NCBI GenBank assembly: GCA_964035545.1
Contig: CAXIUT010000309.1
Span: 1 to 36,781, forward strand
From: Bugula neritina
Lineage: Eukaryota > Bryozoa > Gymnolaemata > Cheilostomatida > Bugulidae
Direction: 5' to 3'
Length of the DNA stretch: 36,781 nt
The notes under the pieces were generated by a model. It did not search any database, was not told the origin of the DNA, and was given only the letters and a program-made list of their open reading frames with translations. Both the position numbers and the translations under genes were made by a program. Below are positions 24,025 to 36,688 of this stretch, piece after piece; the stretch's first letter is position 1; the number at the start of each line of letters is the position of its first letter.

Positions 24025-26574
24025 ATGATCAACCCGAAAATCATCATTTACCTCCTATCCATCACCACTCTCATCACCAACCAATCCTGCCCACCAACGT
24101 CAACTCTCATCAGTAGCCAATCACTATCATCTTCCTTCAATCAAACACTATCTTTATCAACATATGAATAAACTCTCTTCGATTACTTCAGCCAACCTGA
24201 TTACAACAACCTTAAAACCTACTTTCTGAGTCACAGTGTATTTTTTATTCCTTTGTGGTCGATGGCCATCCTCACTTTCATCTTCGCCATGGCATGTACC
24301 ATTCAAATCTGCTGCTTCAAATATTCAAAACGCCAGTAGTCCTGTTTTAACTTAGTCTCTGTGGAACAAAAATAGGATATAAAGCTTTTAGGCCAGCAAT
24401 AGTAACATGTTTGGTGTACTTTTACATAGCTTTAAGTTTTGTATTAATCGTATTAGTAATAATTACCTTCATCTTTTCCTCAGATCTAGTCAAATAAACC
24501 AACAACACCATCTGCAACTTCAATTCAACTCTGCTAGAAATATTCGATGGAACACCAACAGGAGTCACTCCCATCTGGTCAGGCGTTTAAAACTTTGATC
24601 TCTACACCTCTCAACTCTAAACCAACTTTGATAACATAATCCCTACTCTAAATTAAACATTCAGCTCTTCTGCTTATTTCTCTATAGTTGATAGTTCTTC
24701 AGGATCATTTTATGGCAATGCTATTTAAAATTACAGCTGTCCTACTAGTTTAGCATCATCATCAGTTAATTGTCCCTTTCCAGATAATACCCAATGCGCA
24801 GGTAATTCAAATCAACAAATACCTATTTTTAGTCAAAATTTTTGTCTTATAAATGTAACTGATTCAGCAGCATCTTTTATTTTGAATTAACAAGAACAAA
24901 ATTCAACAGTATGGAAAAATAGTCTATAAAATTTATCATCAACTTTAGCCTCATTTAATAACACTTCAAATTTTAGATAATTAGTCGACTAAAGCCAAGC
25001 TATTCAAAATTCTATAAGCAAGTATAAACCCTAATTAGAATCCTAAATTCAAACAGTAAAATATATTTTATACAGGCATATGATAAAGTATCAGCCATAG
25101 AAATATCTATTTATGTCCTACTATCTCTCTTTCTTATCCTAGGTTTTGTCACCTTCTCTGTCATATTCTGCATATTCTGTGCCAAAAGATACTATTGTAG
25201 ACAGATGCTCAATCCTCTCTGGATCATTTTTATTGTCCTCACGATCTTTTCATTCATAGCTTCAGGTATTCTGATTATAGCTACCTTTACTTCTTACGAT
25301 GGATGTATCGCATACAATGTTATCACTACCAACTCAAGTGCCCTCTCCTCACTTTCATACTATAACACAAGCCAAATAACTCAAGTACTTGAACACTGCT
25401 ACTTTCCTCCAGTAAATGCAAGCGATACTATCTTCTCTTCAATAGATCAAGAACAAAGCTTAATCGATCTTTAATCTATTCAAACCAACTATAATTCAGC
25501 CATACCTTCTTCATCTTTTGATACTGTTACAAAAAATATCCTCAATGATCTTAACCATATCCAAAATAACCCGAATATAGTGACCTTAGTTGGCTCAAAT
25601 TCATCACAAAATCCATAAGCTGCTCTTACTGCTGCTAACTCCTTCGCAAGCAATGGTGGTAGTTCTACTTGCTCAGCTGTCAATGACTTCTTTGCTTACA
25701 ATCCTGCTGACTGCTATCCCTTCTTACTCAATCAAGTACCTAATTCATTATTTAGTCGATAGACACTACTTGTTTACTTATTGATAACAATACCTAAACT
25801 ACAGTAAATGCAAGATAGACTAATTTTATCAACAATAATTGCAGTAGTAATTTTGCCACTTATCAGGCCAATTTTGTAACATTGAATAATTTTGGTCGAA
25901 ATATCAACTCATTATCGAATCAATACATCAGTGACACAGGCATTACCACATATTAAAACAATTATTTCAACTATCATCAAGCAGTCAATAGCTTTCTAGA
26001 CAATAATACCAGAACATTATTTAATAGCTTTCTTAATCCTTACACTCTCCTTATTGATGGCTCTTCCTGCTCATATTTAACCAACACCATTGATAACTTA
26101 GTCCATAATACCTGTAATAGTAACTTTCCTTATCTGTATGTAGTCAGCATTCTTTCCTCTTTCATCAGCTGTACTTTCCTATCACTGATGATAATTACTT
26201 ATTTTTTAACAGTCAGAATGGAATTCTTTGAATTTATCAATGGAGATTATGATAAATACGATCCTGATGCCTTTTCAGAAGCTCAATCAGTCGTCTAATC
26301 CAATAAATAAGAATCAAATAGATAAAAACTTCTATAAATCCCATAAATTCAATAAAATTCTCCATAAAATACAAACAACAATGTCATACAAACAAATCAA
26401 TAAACAACACCTCAAAGATTGACACCTCAAAATTATAACCCAAGACACGATGCCCTCTATATTTTATAAGATCCTCGCAACAGTGACAACTATAACTATC
26501 AAAGTCCACCTCCATAGTACTATAGAAGATCACCAGCACCTCTTCGCTATATGTCAGCGCCAAGACCTCAATGA
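24025..26574 (+). CDS. Prominin-like five-pass membrane protein (829 aa)
   Basis: The layout is that of prominins: signal peptide (about 1-20), then TM1 (about 72-100), a short loop with adjacent Cys (IQICCFKYSKR), TM2 (about 118-147), a large outer loop of about 195 residues, TM3 (about 345-372), a short Cys-containing loop (CAKRYYCRQ), TM4 (about 382-408), a second large outer loop of about 275 residues, TM5 (about 685-712) and a Gln/Pro-rich cytoplasmic tail. Outer loops are rich in Asn, Ser, Thr and Cys with many N-glycosylation sequons. Introns, all 20 nt: 24336-24355, 25056-25075, 25736-25755. The spliced CDS is exactly 830 codons. Prominins mark membrane protrusions and cilia and bind cholesterol. 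Family membership is inferred from topology and the Cys loop, not from a search. Confidence 0.78.
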
Positions 26575-26625
26575 TTGATTTATAGTTAACTATTTCTTTT
26601 CTAACGTTTATTAATATGATTAAAA

Positions 26626-27641
26626 ATGAAATAAGAAACAGACCAAGTCACCAAATTCGCAGCCCTCTTTCCACAATAAAAACTCTCCATCACAGCAATC
26701 ACATGGAATCTCTTCGGTAGCATCCCTCCCTCCGAATCTTTATAACAACTATTTGCAATCAATCAAATGATCGATCACTCTGACATCATCTTCTTTGGCA
26801 CACAAGAATGCTAGCGATCACTAACGGCTTCTCTTTGCTGTTAATCGAAAGATCTATGGTAGTAAAAGTTACAATAACAATGTCCTAATTATTTTTTGAT
26901 CGGATGCTAAGCTATGCGAGGACTTCATATTGCTATTCTTTTAAAGAGATCTTTGAAAGATTATTACGAACTTTAACAAAAAACAAAGCTAAAAGCAGGA
27001 GCATGCAATTTGATGGGCAATAAAGGAGCAATAAGCATAGAATGTAGTATTTTAGGTCAAAGTTTTCAATTTATAAATTGTCATCTAGCAGCACATCAAA
27101 ATTAATGCTAACGTCGTAATTAAACAATCCATAGAATACTATAATAGATGATAGTAAAAAATGCAAAAACATAAGTTATTTTTTTAGGTGATCTAAACTA
27201 CAGAATAGATATGTAAAAAAAATAATATCAATAAATGATAACTAATAAAAATAATTCAAACGCATAAATGAACTATCAAGCTATGATCGATAGAGATCAA
27301 CTCAAATTACAAAAATAACTCAAAAATAACTTTCTTACTCATTTCTAATAAGGAGTCATCGACTTCCCTCCCACCTATAAAATCAGTATTTGTGTTAATA
27401 GATAGATCTTAATACTGGAGTGTATAATAAGGAAAGAATACCAGGATGGACTGATAGAATATTTCATCGAATCGGTGGAAAATTAGTAAGAACCAGCTAT
27501 ACCTGTGGATATGATATATATGGATGTGACCATCGACCAGTAATAGCTTTTTATCAGTTGCCAATCGACTAAAACGGCTTTGAAATCAACAGTGAATATT
27601 TTATAGGCGTAAAAGGAGGAAATAATTGTCAAATCATATGA
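26626..27641 (+). CDS. Inositol polyphosphate 5-phosphatase (331 aa)
   Basis: The enzyme removes the 5-phosphate of inositol phosphates or phosphoinositides such as PI(4,5)P2. All main motifs are present in order: ITAITWNLFG (about 20), FFGTQEC, NLMGNKGAISIE (about 127-138), FINCHLAAH, FLGDLNYRI (about 186-194), IDFPPTYKI, then KERIPGWTDRI (about 264-274) and GCDHRPVIA (about 293-301). One 20-nt intron at 27386-27405 splits the chain just after PPTYK. The length is that of a bare catalytic domain, with no SH2, SAC or C2 addition. The start ATG 26626 is followed at once by TAA (Glu). It begins 51 bp after the prominin-like gene. Confidence 0.95.
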
Positions 27642-27691
27642 ATATACTCATTTTTTCAAATATTTGTGACTCTATTTATAAAGATTAACTA

Positions 27692-28211
27692 ATGCTTAGC
27701 GAAAGCGACTGTATTTAATCTACTATCTAGTTGGAGAACTCCCTCCACCCTTCAGCTATGGCATGCACTTCTGCCCAACCTGCAAAAACCTCATGAAACC
27801 CCACACCTTCAGCGGATCAACTCTCGACTTTCTCTGTGAAAGATGCAATAAAAAAATAACAGTCGACTACTCAAAACGCAAAGAAAACGAATGTCTGCTC
27901 TATAGTAAAGAGTTGCAAGCAGGTAGACAGAATATTATAAAGGGAATAAAAAGTTTGTTCCTGATTTGGCTTATATATTCGATCCAACAATGCCAAGCGC
28001 AGAGGTGAAATGTCCATAATGCTAATACGATAGAGCTGTGTATTTGTTAACTCCTGACGATGGGTAAACAAAATTAATAGCAACAATGATTTGTGCAAGT
28101 GCAACTGGAACTATTCCCAAATGTGGAAATATATGGACCCTAGAAGATACTGCTTAGTTGTCGAAAAGCAAAGTTATCACAGAAGAATAACGATTCTTTT
28201 AAAACTTTTGA
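27692..28211 (+). CDS. RNA polymerase subunit RPB9-like zinc-ribbon protein (159 aa)
   Basis: RPB9-type subunits carry two zinc ribbons and help RNA polymerase II in start-site choice, elongation and proofreading. The N-terminal ribbon is FCPTCKNLMKP then LCERCNKK. The linker YIFDPTMPSAEVKCPECEYD matches the DPTLPRT...CxxC region of RPB9. The second ribbon continues to ICASATGTIPKCGNIW. It lacks the acidic hairpin of TFIIS, RPA12 and RPC11, so RPB9 is preferred. In the second ribbon the last two cysteines are 11 apart, unlike the usual C-x2-C, which is odd. Introns 27711-27730 and 27923-27942 are both 20 nt; without the first the N-terminal Met would be lost. The spliced CDS is 160 codons. 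Confidence 0.82.
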
Positions 28212-28435
28212 GTGATATTTGAGTCAAATATTATCCTTGACTAAAAAGGAATTTAAAATATTTTAAAATAAAAGTATTCATATTTTTTAGTTTATGATTT
28301 TCTTGTAGTTATTAGATAACAAAGAATAGCTTATTGTCCCTTTTGATTAAAATAAAGTTCTATATTTTAGAAAATCAATAATCCTTTGTTCTCTGATAAC
28401 TCTTGTAAATAGATGATATAATTAATGAATGATAA

Positions 28436-28794
28436 TCATTTTTGGATTGTTTAACCTGACATTCTCCTTTATTAATCTTGAATAATTTGTTGATCTTATT
28501 CAATAGATCTTTCTGGAAATACTAATCTTAAAAAATTGATAACAGACCCTTTTATCAAGAATAAATGCCTTGAGTATGATCTTTTATTTAAATTATTTCA
28601 AACTAATTCATCTTTGTTTCCTTATTAACTTCAAAATCTTCCAGATTCTATTTGTAAACTCAATAGAAAATTACTAATAAAGGTTCTATAAAAAACGATA
28701 TCTCATCTATTGTTTTATCTCATAAATGCAGTACTTATTTAACTTAAAAGAATAAAAAATACCTTAAATCTGTTACAATAAATTCCATTCTCAT
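28436..28794 (-). CDS. Small hypothetical gene, exon structure unresolved
   Basis: The 3' part is clear on the reverse strand: a frame encoding GSVINFLRLVFPERSIEEDQ and ending MSGETIQK at TGA 28438-28436. A 23-nt intron at about 28578-28600 joins it to an exon encoding NLEDFEVNKETKMNE. Further 5', a 27-nt GT..AG stretch, then others of about 16 and 20 nt, would connect to ATG 28794 (MRMEFIVTDL), but that requires an 8-nt exon, so the 5' half is not settled. No family is recognised. The proposed ATG lies 31 bp from the calmodulin ATG in divergent orientation. It could also be two short genes or a decayed one. Confidence 0.35.
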
Positions 28795-28825
28795 AATTTT
28801 AAATTGATTGATAAGTTTTCGAAAG

Positions 28826-29317
<492 letters not shown>

Positions 29318-29381
29318 TAATGATAACATACTCATAAAATCTTTATTTATCCTATTACCTATGAAATAAAGTAGCAAAGAA

Positions 29382-30976
29382 TCATTTCATTCCCATACCA
29401 CCTACTTTCAAACGAATCAAATCCTCTTCGATAGGCTAATACAAAAAACGAGCTTGTAGTCTAAGAGGTACTTCAGTTCTTTCAAATTAAAATTCATTTA
29501 ACAAATGAATCACAATAAGTTTAGTTTCCAATAAAGCTAGATATTTACCAATACAACTTTTAGTTCCAGCAGAAAAAGGAATAAAACTATAGGCTTCAGT
29601 TGTATGTGCTCCTTTAGTTGCCCAACGATCAGGATTAAATACTTCAGGATGATCATAATATTTAGGATTATGCATTAGACCTATAATATTTGTTCCAATT
29701 AACATATCTCCAGGTAAATTATATTGTCCTATTTTAGTATCTTATCTTGTTACTCTTGCTAAAATCCCAGTTGCTGGAGGCCACATCCTCAAACACTCGT
29801 CCAAAAAGAAACCCATAAACTATAATTTCTATATAAAATGATATTTACTGTTAGGTTTTCATAAGTAATACCATCTTTAGTTTAAATTTTAGTTTTTATC
29901 TATTCAATAAGTCTTTTACGATATTCTGGATATTCAGCTAATGCATATAATGCAAAAGAAACCAAATGACCTGTTGTATCAATACCAGCAAAATAAAAAC
30001 TTATCAACTGCTGAATTATTTATTATTTAGATATTCTACGTATCTTATGTGGTTATCCCTTTGCTTAGGCTTCAGCTATCATCTGATCAGTTTTTCTTTT
30101 TTATGATATATAGTGCTGAATAAAATCTTTTTCAAGATCATTTTCAAGAGCCATTCTAGGTTATAAAATCTATTATATCTTCTATCTTATTTCGATTAAT
30201 AAAGTTTGTAGTTCTTTGTCTTTTGAAGAAAAATTCATATCTTTAACTTTTTATCCAAAAAATAAAGAAAAGAGAAGATTAGGTCCTGCTCTAGATCTAT
30301 CAAACACACTCACTGTAAATTAAGCTAAAGCAATAGAAAGAGGATTTTTTCCAACTCTTTTTTTAGCTCCTTACTCAGAAAAAAATATTCTAACCAAAAT
30401 ATCTCCAATTAATTATTCAGTATCATGAATAACTCTAAAATCAACTGCTTTTCTATCAGATTACTAAATCTTTTATTTCAAAGTTTTTATATATGATTGA
30501 ATACTTCTATGCATAGTCGGAATCATCGATTTGAGTTGCTAATGACCAAAAGAATGTCGAATAATACTTCGAATATTACTCCAATGCTAGTCTTCAGCAA
30601 AAAAGATACCTTAATCGTATGACTTCCTTGAATGTTTGTATAAATTGAATTTTCTATATTTTTTTGGGTTAAGATTAAATTATCTGATTAGTTGAGGATC
30701 ACAAAGAATGAGAAAAGGTCGACTTCCGAGATTAGTAAAGTAGGCTTTTTGGTTAGGATTTTATTTAATCATATCTTTCATGAAACGTTGTGAATCTCCA
30801 TACTTCTTTATATTTTATTGCTGCAAACCTAGCATTCCTGAGAAAGGAGCTATGTAAAATTTGAGTTGCGGATCCATTTTTTTAAACTCCCAAGCAGCAA
30901 AATAGATTTTGATCACCAGATGATACAACAAGTAAAGAAAGAGCACCAAAGGAGGAAGAAGTAGATATATGATCAT
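29382..30976 (-). CDS. Cytochrome P450 monooxygenase (524 aa)
   Basis: A haem-thiolate monooxygenase anchored in the ER membrane. Residues 1-28 form a hydrophobic N-terminal anchor (IIYLLLPPLVLFLYLL). The I-helix oxygen-binding motif AGIDTT is at about residues 325-335. The K-helix E-x-x-R is ECLRMWPP (about 385). The haem-binding loop is FSAGTKSCIG with the ligand Cys near residue 468. One 20-nt intron at 29829-29848 lies just before the K helix. The spliced CDS is exactly 525 codons. The length is normal. The substrate cannot be told from sequence; ciliate P450s form several lineage-specific families. The gene converges on calmodulin with 64 bp between the stops. Confidence 0.95.
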
Positions 30977-31060
30977 AAGTTGATATTGCTATTATATAAT
31001 AAACTATCCGTCATAATGATGCATAATAAATTTATTTTAAATCAAAAATCAAAATAAAAA

Positions 31061-33465
31061 TCATTTCTTTTTAACTTTCTACCTCAATGTTTGATTAAAA
31101 GTGTTCATCAATATTTTACCCTGATAGATGTTGTCTCTTAATACCTTATTTTTTCCTTTTATATTCTTTACATTGTAATTTAATACATAGCTTGCGTACT
31201 GAGAAGTAGGATATATTATTGTATGCAGACCTGTTACATCTTGTACTTCATGTAAATAATCATCTTTCTAGTTCGATGCTTATGTTCTTAATTTATTTCT
31301 TCTTGAAAATTTTGATGATTTTCTCAAATTAAATGATTTTTTCACTGAAACATCCACTCCTTCTGACAACTATTTAGATTATTGAACAAGATCATTAATC
31401 AGATACTTATGCTAACTATATATCTTTCTTCGCATCAAAGGCTGTTTACTTTATCGATTTAAATTACTCTATCGGCTTATATTTATTCTTATTTTCTTCT
31501 TTTCTTGAAGAAAACTAAAATTCACAGGTACATTCTTCTGAGAACTAACATTCTTCCTAAATGATCTAGAATATATATTTCTTGACAAATATTCTTTACT
31601 ACTTAAAGATGGACTGTCTTCCAGTTTTTGAGGACTTGATAATTAAGCTTTTATTGATGATATATTGGAACTTTATTTTTAAGAGGTTTTTGATTTTAAA
31701 GAATTGTAAAACTGATCTATTTTTTATCTAGCTACTGATAGGTTTTATTAATGTCTTTATTATTTTCTAAGATATCCTTATTATGGATCAGAATCTGAGT
31801 CTAAATTAACTGCTATCATTTATCTTTGAGCTTTAGTTAATGTCATTTTCATAACTTTTTGTGCTTGAGTTATTTATGTAACCATTTATTCCCTCAAATG
31901 TTTATTCTTCATTATTTTTTAACTTTATTTGATAGTTTAAAGTAAATTTTTAGCTATATCATAAAAATGAAAGTCATTCCAGTGTTAAAACTATTATTTT
32001 TAATTTAAAAATCCATAAAAAGAGGTTTATATCGTAATAGACTTTTTAATTCCCATCTTTTAGTAGAATTGACCTCTTAAAGATTATTTTTTTGATCCTC
32101 CAACTCCAAATGTACATCTGTCTGGCACATATTTATTACTTTTAGATTTAAGAAGATGATTAAATATCAAATTATTCTAATTCTACTCAGAATAATAAGC
32201 AAAATATCCAAGTTACTTACTATGTCCATGCAAATCCAAAGTACAATCAATCACTGTTTATTTTTATATTTTCTAAAAAAATTGCCAAATCTGACTACAC
32301 TAAATACTCTTATACTGAAGACATGATTCCCAACTTCGATTGATATCATAACCCAAAAGATTAGTCCTTGAATTTCCATGAATAACTCCGTCTACATTAA
32401 TCATCGGTATCACATAGACATTGAATTTGTTTAAAACTTTCATCGATAGGTCATTTTATGAAGTCAATATTTTGATTATTTGCTAGCATATAAAAGAACC
32501 CACTGTTTAACAGGGATGCTGTCTAGCAGTTATTATTATACTTTTTTTACATTCTTTATTCTTATTTATAAATTTGATACTTGGAATTACATTTCCTAAC
32601 TACGATTTACCAGCTATTTCCAAAATAACATCTATATTAGTATAATTTTCATCAATTTCCTTAGCCAAGTTAACCACCTTGGTAAAAGAGTAAGGAGGAG
32701 CTAATGAAAAATAAACTGTCTCATCTTCTTTAAACTAATACTAAAAATGAACACTATAATAACTTTTCTAGCTCTACAAATGTTTGAAACGACTTTCAAC
32801 GCAATTTATACTTACCATTCTTTAATAGACTTCTTTTTTATTGCTATAAGTAACTAGACAGACAGATTAGTAGAACTTGATAGGACGCGACATGTTAACT
32901 ATTACAAATTGATATTTTTTAGCCATTTAGGAGCTGATAGAAAAATAGAACCAGATGTTATAGGCATGAGTGTTAACATCATTTTGAATAAAAAGATAGA
33001 AATAACTAGTTTTTTTACATTTGAATACAGAATGGAGGTTTCCACATTCAAAATCTGAAGAAAAAGTCATACCATGGTTTTATCTAGGCCTATCTCGATC
33101 TTTAAAGTTGGTCAACTGGTCACTACATATCCTTCTGGCCAAATTACGAATTATAACTGAGCTATCTACAATAAAGTACTGGTCATATCTCGCTTCAAAA
33201 GGAGATTTTACTGAAATTTATTGTAAATGCAACTGAGCTTTCTTGGAAAATACTCAGACAAATACAACGAAGGTCCTTCCTCCTTCTTTACTATCTCCAA
33301 AGGATCCTTTATCTCAGGAGCTTTCAGTTTTTTCATTACAAGCTATTGATACTTGTCTAATTCTTAAGGATACTGATACTGTTTAAGTTAATAATGAATG
33401 CTAAGAGGGTTGCGATTGAATGCGAGTTGAACTTGTGAGTTTCTAGTATGAGGACGACTGAACAT
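31061..33465 (-). CDS. Cytosolic carboxypeptidase, M14B family (793 aa)
   Basis: CCP enzymes trim glutamates from tubulin tails and side chains, tuning cilia and microtubules. The N-terminal beta-domain typical of CCPs precedes the catalytic part (HAYNIWFYFSI). The M14 zinc site is H-P-C-E (His 309, Glu 312) with the third ligand in DLHGHS. VYVIPMINVDGV, GNSRTNLLGYDINRSW and the catalytic glutamate in IETSFYGF follow. Glu 312 is encoded by TAA. After about residue 530 comes a basic, Ser-rich tail of 260 residues. One 23-nt intron at 33211-33233 restores frame into SPFEARYDQYFIVD. The spliced CDS is exactly 794 codons. Which CCP subtype it is cannot be said. Confidence 0.93.
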
Positions 33466-33636
33466 ATTTTTTATTTTTATTTAAGTAAACTCGAGTGTTG
33501 CCCGGTGAAATCCCTACTAGTCGCTATCTTCCATCAATAATAAATATAAGTTATTCAATAACCTTAATAATTAAACTTATTAAAACAAAAAAAGATTTAA
33601 AGCTAAAATAGATATTTTAAATAGTTATTGATATTA

Positions 33637-36613
33637 TCATTTAACATGCATTATTCTTCTGGTTTTATTGTCTACCCACTATGTTTAAAGTACATTTTTA
33701 ATATCTTAGATGATATTCGGATGAAGTTTATTAAGAAATCCATGCCTATGCCCCAAAATAACTTTAAAATTATCATACTAACTAATATTAACATAACTAT
33801 GTTTGAAATTAACAAAGATATTGACTAATTAGTTATCATCCATTTCTTATTAGATAAAAGTATTTTTGACCAAATTTTGTTAACCAGCCCTTCTAGCCTT
33901 AATCTAGTAAGAAGTAACTCTCTAAGGATTACTCTTTGATTTCTTATATTGCTATTTCAAATATTTAACACAGTAATTCATTATTAACTGAAATGTATCG
34001 AAATTCTACTACAATTAAATAAATTGAATTAGTGCTAGTATTATTATCTTCTTAGGAATTTTACCTTCAAAATTAATTTTAGTTATTTCCTACAAAAAAC
34101 TTTGATACATATTCTTGCCCTTCAAAAAATTAACCAAATAAATTGAATTCTCATAAGCAAATGATAAAAATACCAACAAAGGATACTGTCGATATTCTGC
34201 AGGCAATTTCGATGTTATCGATAGTATCTATTCCAAATCGCTATGCTGTAAACTGATTTGACTATTATTAGCTATTATTTGAGACATCAAAAAACAGTAA
34301 TATGCTATAGTTTATAAACTATCTTCATCATCAAGATGACTAGCCACCCGCTGTTTGATTTATTCCCAAAAAGCTTTAAAATAATATTAAAGTTTGAAGA
34401 TAAAACCTTCCATCTTGCATAGATAGTTATTATATAATTTAAATATAGCTGATCCCTTCTAATATTTAGACAAATATTTAATACTTTTTTCCATAAAACA
34501 CTATATTTCAGGTGCAGTAAAACTTCTCATAGCAATAACAAGATCAAACATCTAAATCAACTTCTCCTAATACTTGAAATATATCTATTTATTTTATTAT
34601 TAATCTAAATATTTAACAATCGAATAAAACAAATTAATTAACTAATTTTTTCTATTTTATTATTTTTACTTTCTTAACATCCCATAAATCAAGTTAAAGC
34701 AGATAAGACCAGCATGCAGGTTGACATTTTTATTAATCTAAAATTATGATTTTATTTTCTATCTGCATTTCATATACAAAGAAGATGATTTTTGAATTAT
34801 TGTCTCAAAATGGTCAAATATCAATATCTGCATCAAAGGGTCTGTTATCTTTATCACCCCTATCACATTCTATAATATACCACCGATATAATTCAATATC
34901 TAGGGATAGTAATTCGATTTCAGTATTCTCTAAAAACTTTTAATGCCTTCTATAATAAATACCTTCCCTATTGGAAATTGCACCTCAATGAAATTGAAAT
35001 ATTTAGCTGAAGGATAATAAGATATCAATCGAATTATTCTCAATATAACCAAATGAGATTTAAAATCCAATATATTATCTAAAAATCCAGATAAAAAAGA
35101 TTACACCAACTTAAATAGATCTTTTCGTCTCTTTATAAATCTAGATAAATTAGCCAATATCATACAAGATGTCTCGAATTTAAGCTAACTGCTCAAATTG
35201 CAAAAAGAATATTGACTAAAATTTTATCTATTTTAATAAAGAAGTACCTTATCTGACTATTTTCTTTATTTTATGGCTGCAATATTTATATACACATCAT
35301 AATTACAATTTACACTATATTTCTCAACCCCTCATCTATCTTCTAAACGTATATCTGGATCATATTGCCCGCCTTCACCTTCAAATACTCACTTCTCATA
35401 TTAGACTATGTAAAATTTTAAGCTAACTCAACGAATTTCTCAGGATTATCATTCATAGTCTGATATTCTTCAAGATTAGTAACAGAATACATAAACAAAG
35501 CAAATATAGTCTACACCTTTTTCTCACCAAAAATCTACAAATACTCCTTACGCTACAAATGATCATCTAATATCTCAAGACATCGGATTAGGATGGCTTC
35601 AGTTTAGAAATCATTCACTATTCGATTAGATTAATGCAAAAAAGTTATAAAAATTATTTTAAATATACTTACAGGACATGTTGATAACTTGTATACATCA
35701 ACCACGATGTTCATTATTATTCTTTTTATTTCATTTATCGAATCGTAATCTTTAGACACCATTGAGAAGTTATTATTGAATAGAAGAAGATATTTTTATA
35801 ATAATTCTATTAAATTTACATTCTAACGAATATATTTTATCTACTCAGGAATTTACTATGCGTACTAGAATATGTTCTCAAGCATATGCTCCATAAAACA
35901 AAACATCTTGCTCAACTTTATCAACCTAAATAATCATAAAAATACGATTCATAGCAATTGTTTTTCCACTCCTGAGGAGTCATTATTGATTCCATAAATT
36001 TGAAAGCTACCTGAGTCAAAGGTTGAAGAATGGCTAAAAAAAATTATATCTGATTATTAATCTACTTAAATGTGTCAAAATAGGCATTCAATATTATTAA
36101 TATCGAATCTATCTTCTTGTAACTATCTTCATTACTCATTTTATTTAATATTTTAGGAAATATAAAATTTCTTTATGTTCCTTCATCTACTTTTACATCA
36201 ATAGTACCTATCTGAGCACTTATCAAATATTACAATCCTGTTCCTAAAATCTACTTTGCTTTATATTCAATACTAAGAGTAAAAACCAACTCAAAAATGC
36301 TATCGATTAATGAAGTTTTGTCTCCAGGTTTTATAGAACATTCGAAAAGATATTTTTTTATGATCATTGCCACAGCTTTTTATAGTCCGACTATTTTAAT
36401 TGATAAATTACCTTATTAGTTTTATGCATTATTTAGTATGTTTATAAATTTTTGCATGATATTTGGATTTTACATTAACTTAATTAAATTTGTTTAAGAT
36501 GATTTAACTTCTTGAGAAGTTTTACCACGGTAAAAAGCTATCACAAGTTTTATTAATTTTTTTTCGTCATAGTTTTAAACTTAAATATTGTTTGTATTTT
36601 CTTCTAAGTCCAT
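33637..36613 (-). CDS. Importin-beta-like karyopherin (978 aa)
   Basis: Nuclear transport receptors of this class are chains of HEAT repeats that bind Ran at the N-terminus. The start (AFYRGKTSQEVKSSETNLIK, then FINILNN) resembles the importin-beta N-terminal repeat of the importin-7/8 and CSE1 group. Amphipathic helix pairs continue to the end, and the segment NLEEYQTMNDNPEKFVELAE matches the importin-7/8 motif in which a Y/F-rich turn precedes 'DPEEYV'. The C-terminus has an acidic patch (FIEEEMDDNELVN). Introns are 35926-35945 and 35228-35247, both 20 nt; the spliced CDS is exactly 979 codons. The exact transport receptor type is uncertain. Its ATG is only 75 bp from the right telomere. 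Confidence 0.8.
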
Positions 36614-36688
36614 ACTTATTATTAAGATATTTATATCTCAATATAAAGCGCATTAAAATATTAAATAATCATATTTTAAAATATATCT

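Noticed and set aside
33480-33560. GC-richer patch upstream of the carboxypeptidase as a tRNA
   Set aside because: No cloverleaf with acceptor and anticodon stems could be paired; too short and not tRNA-like.
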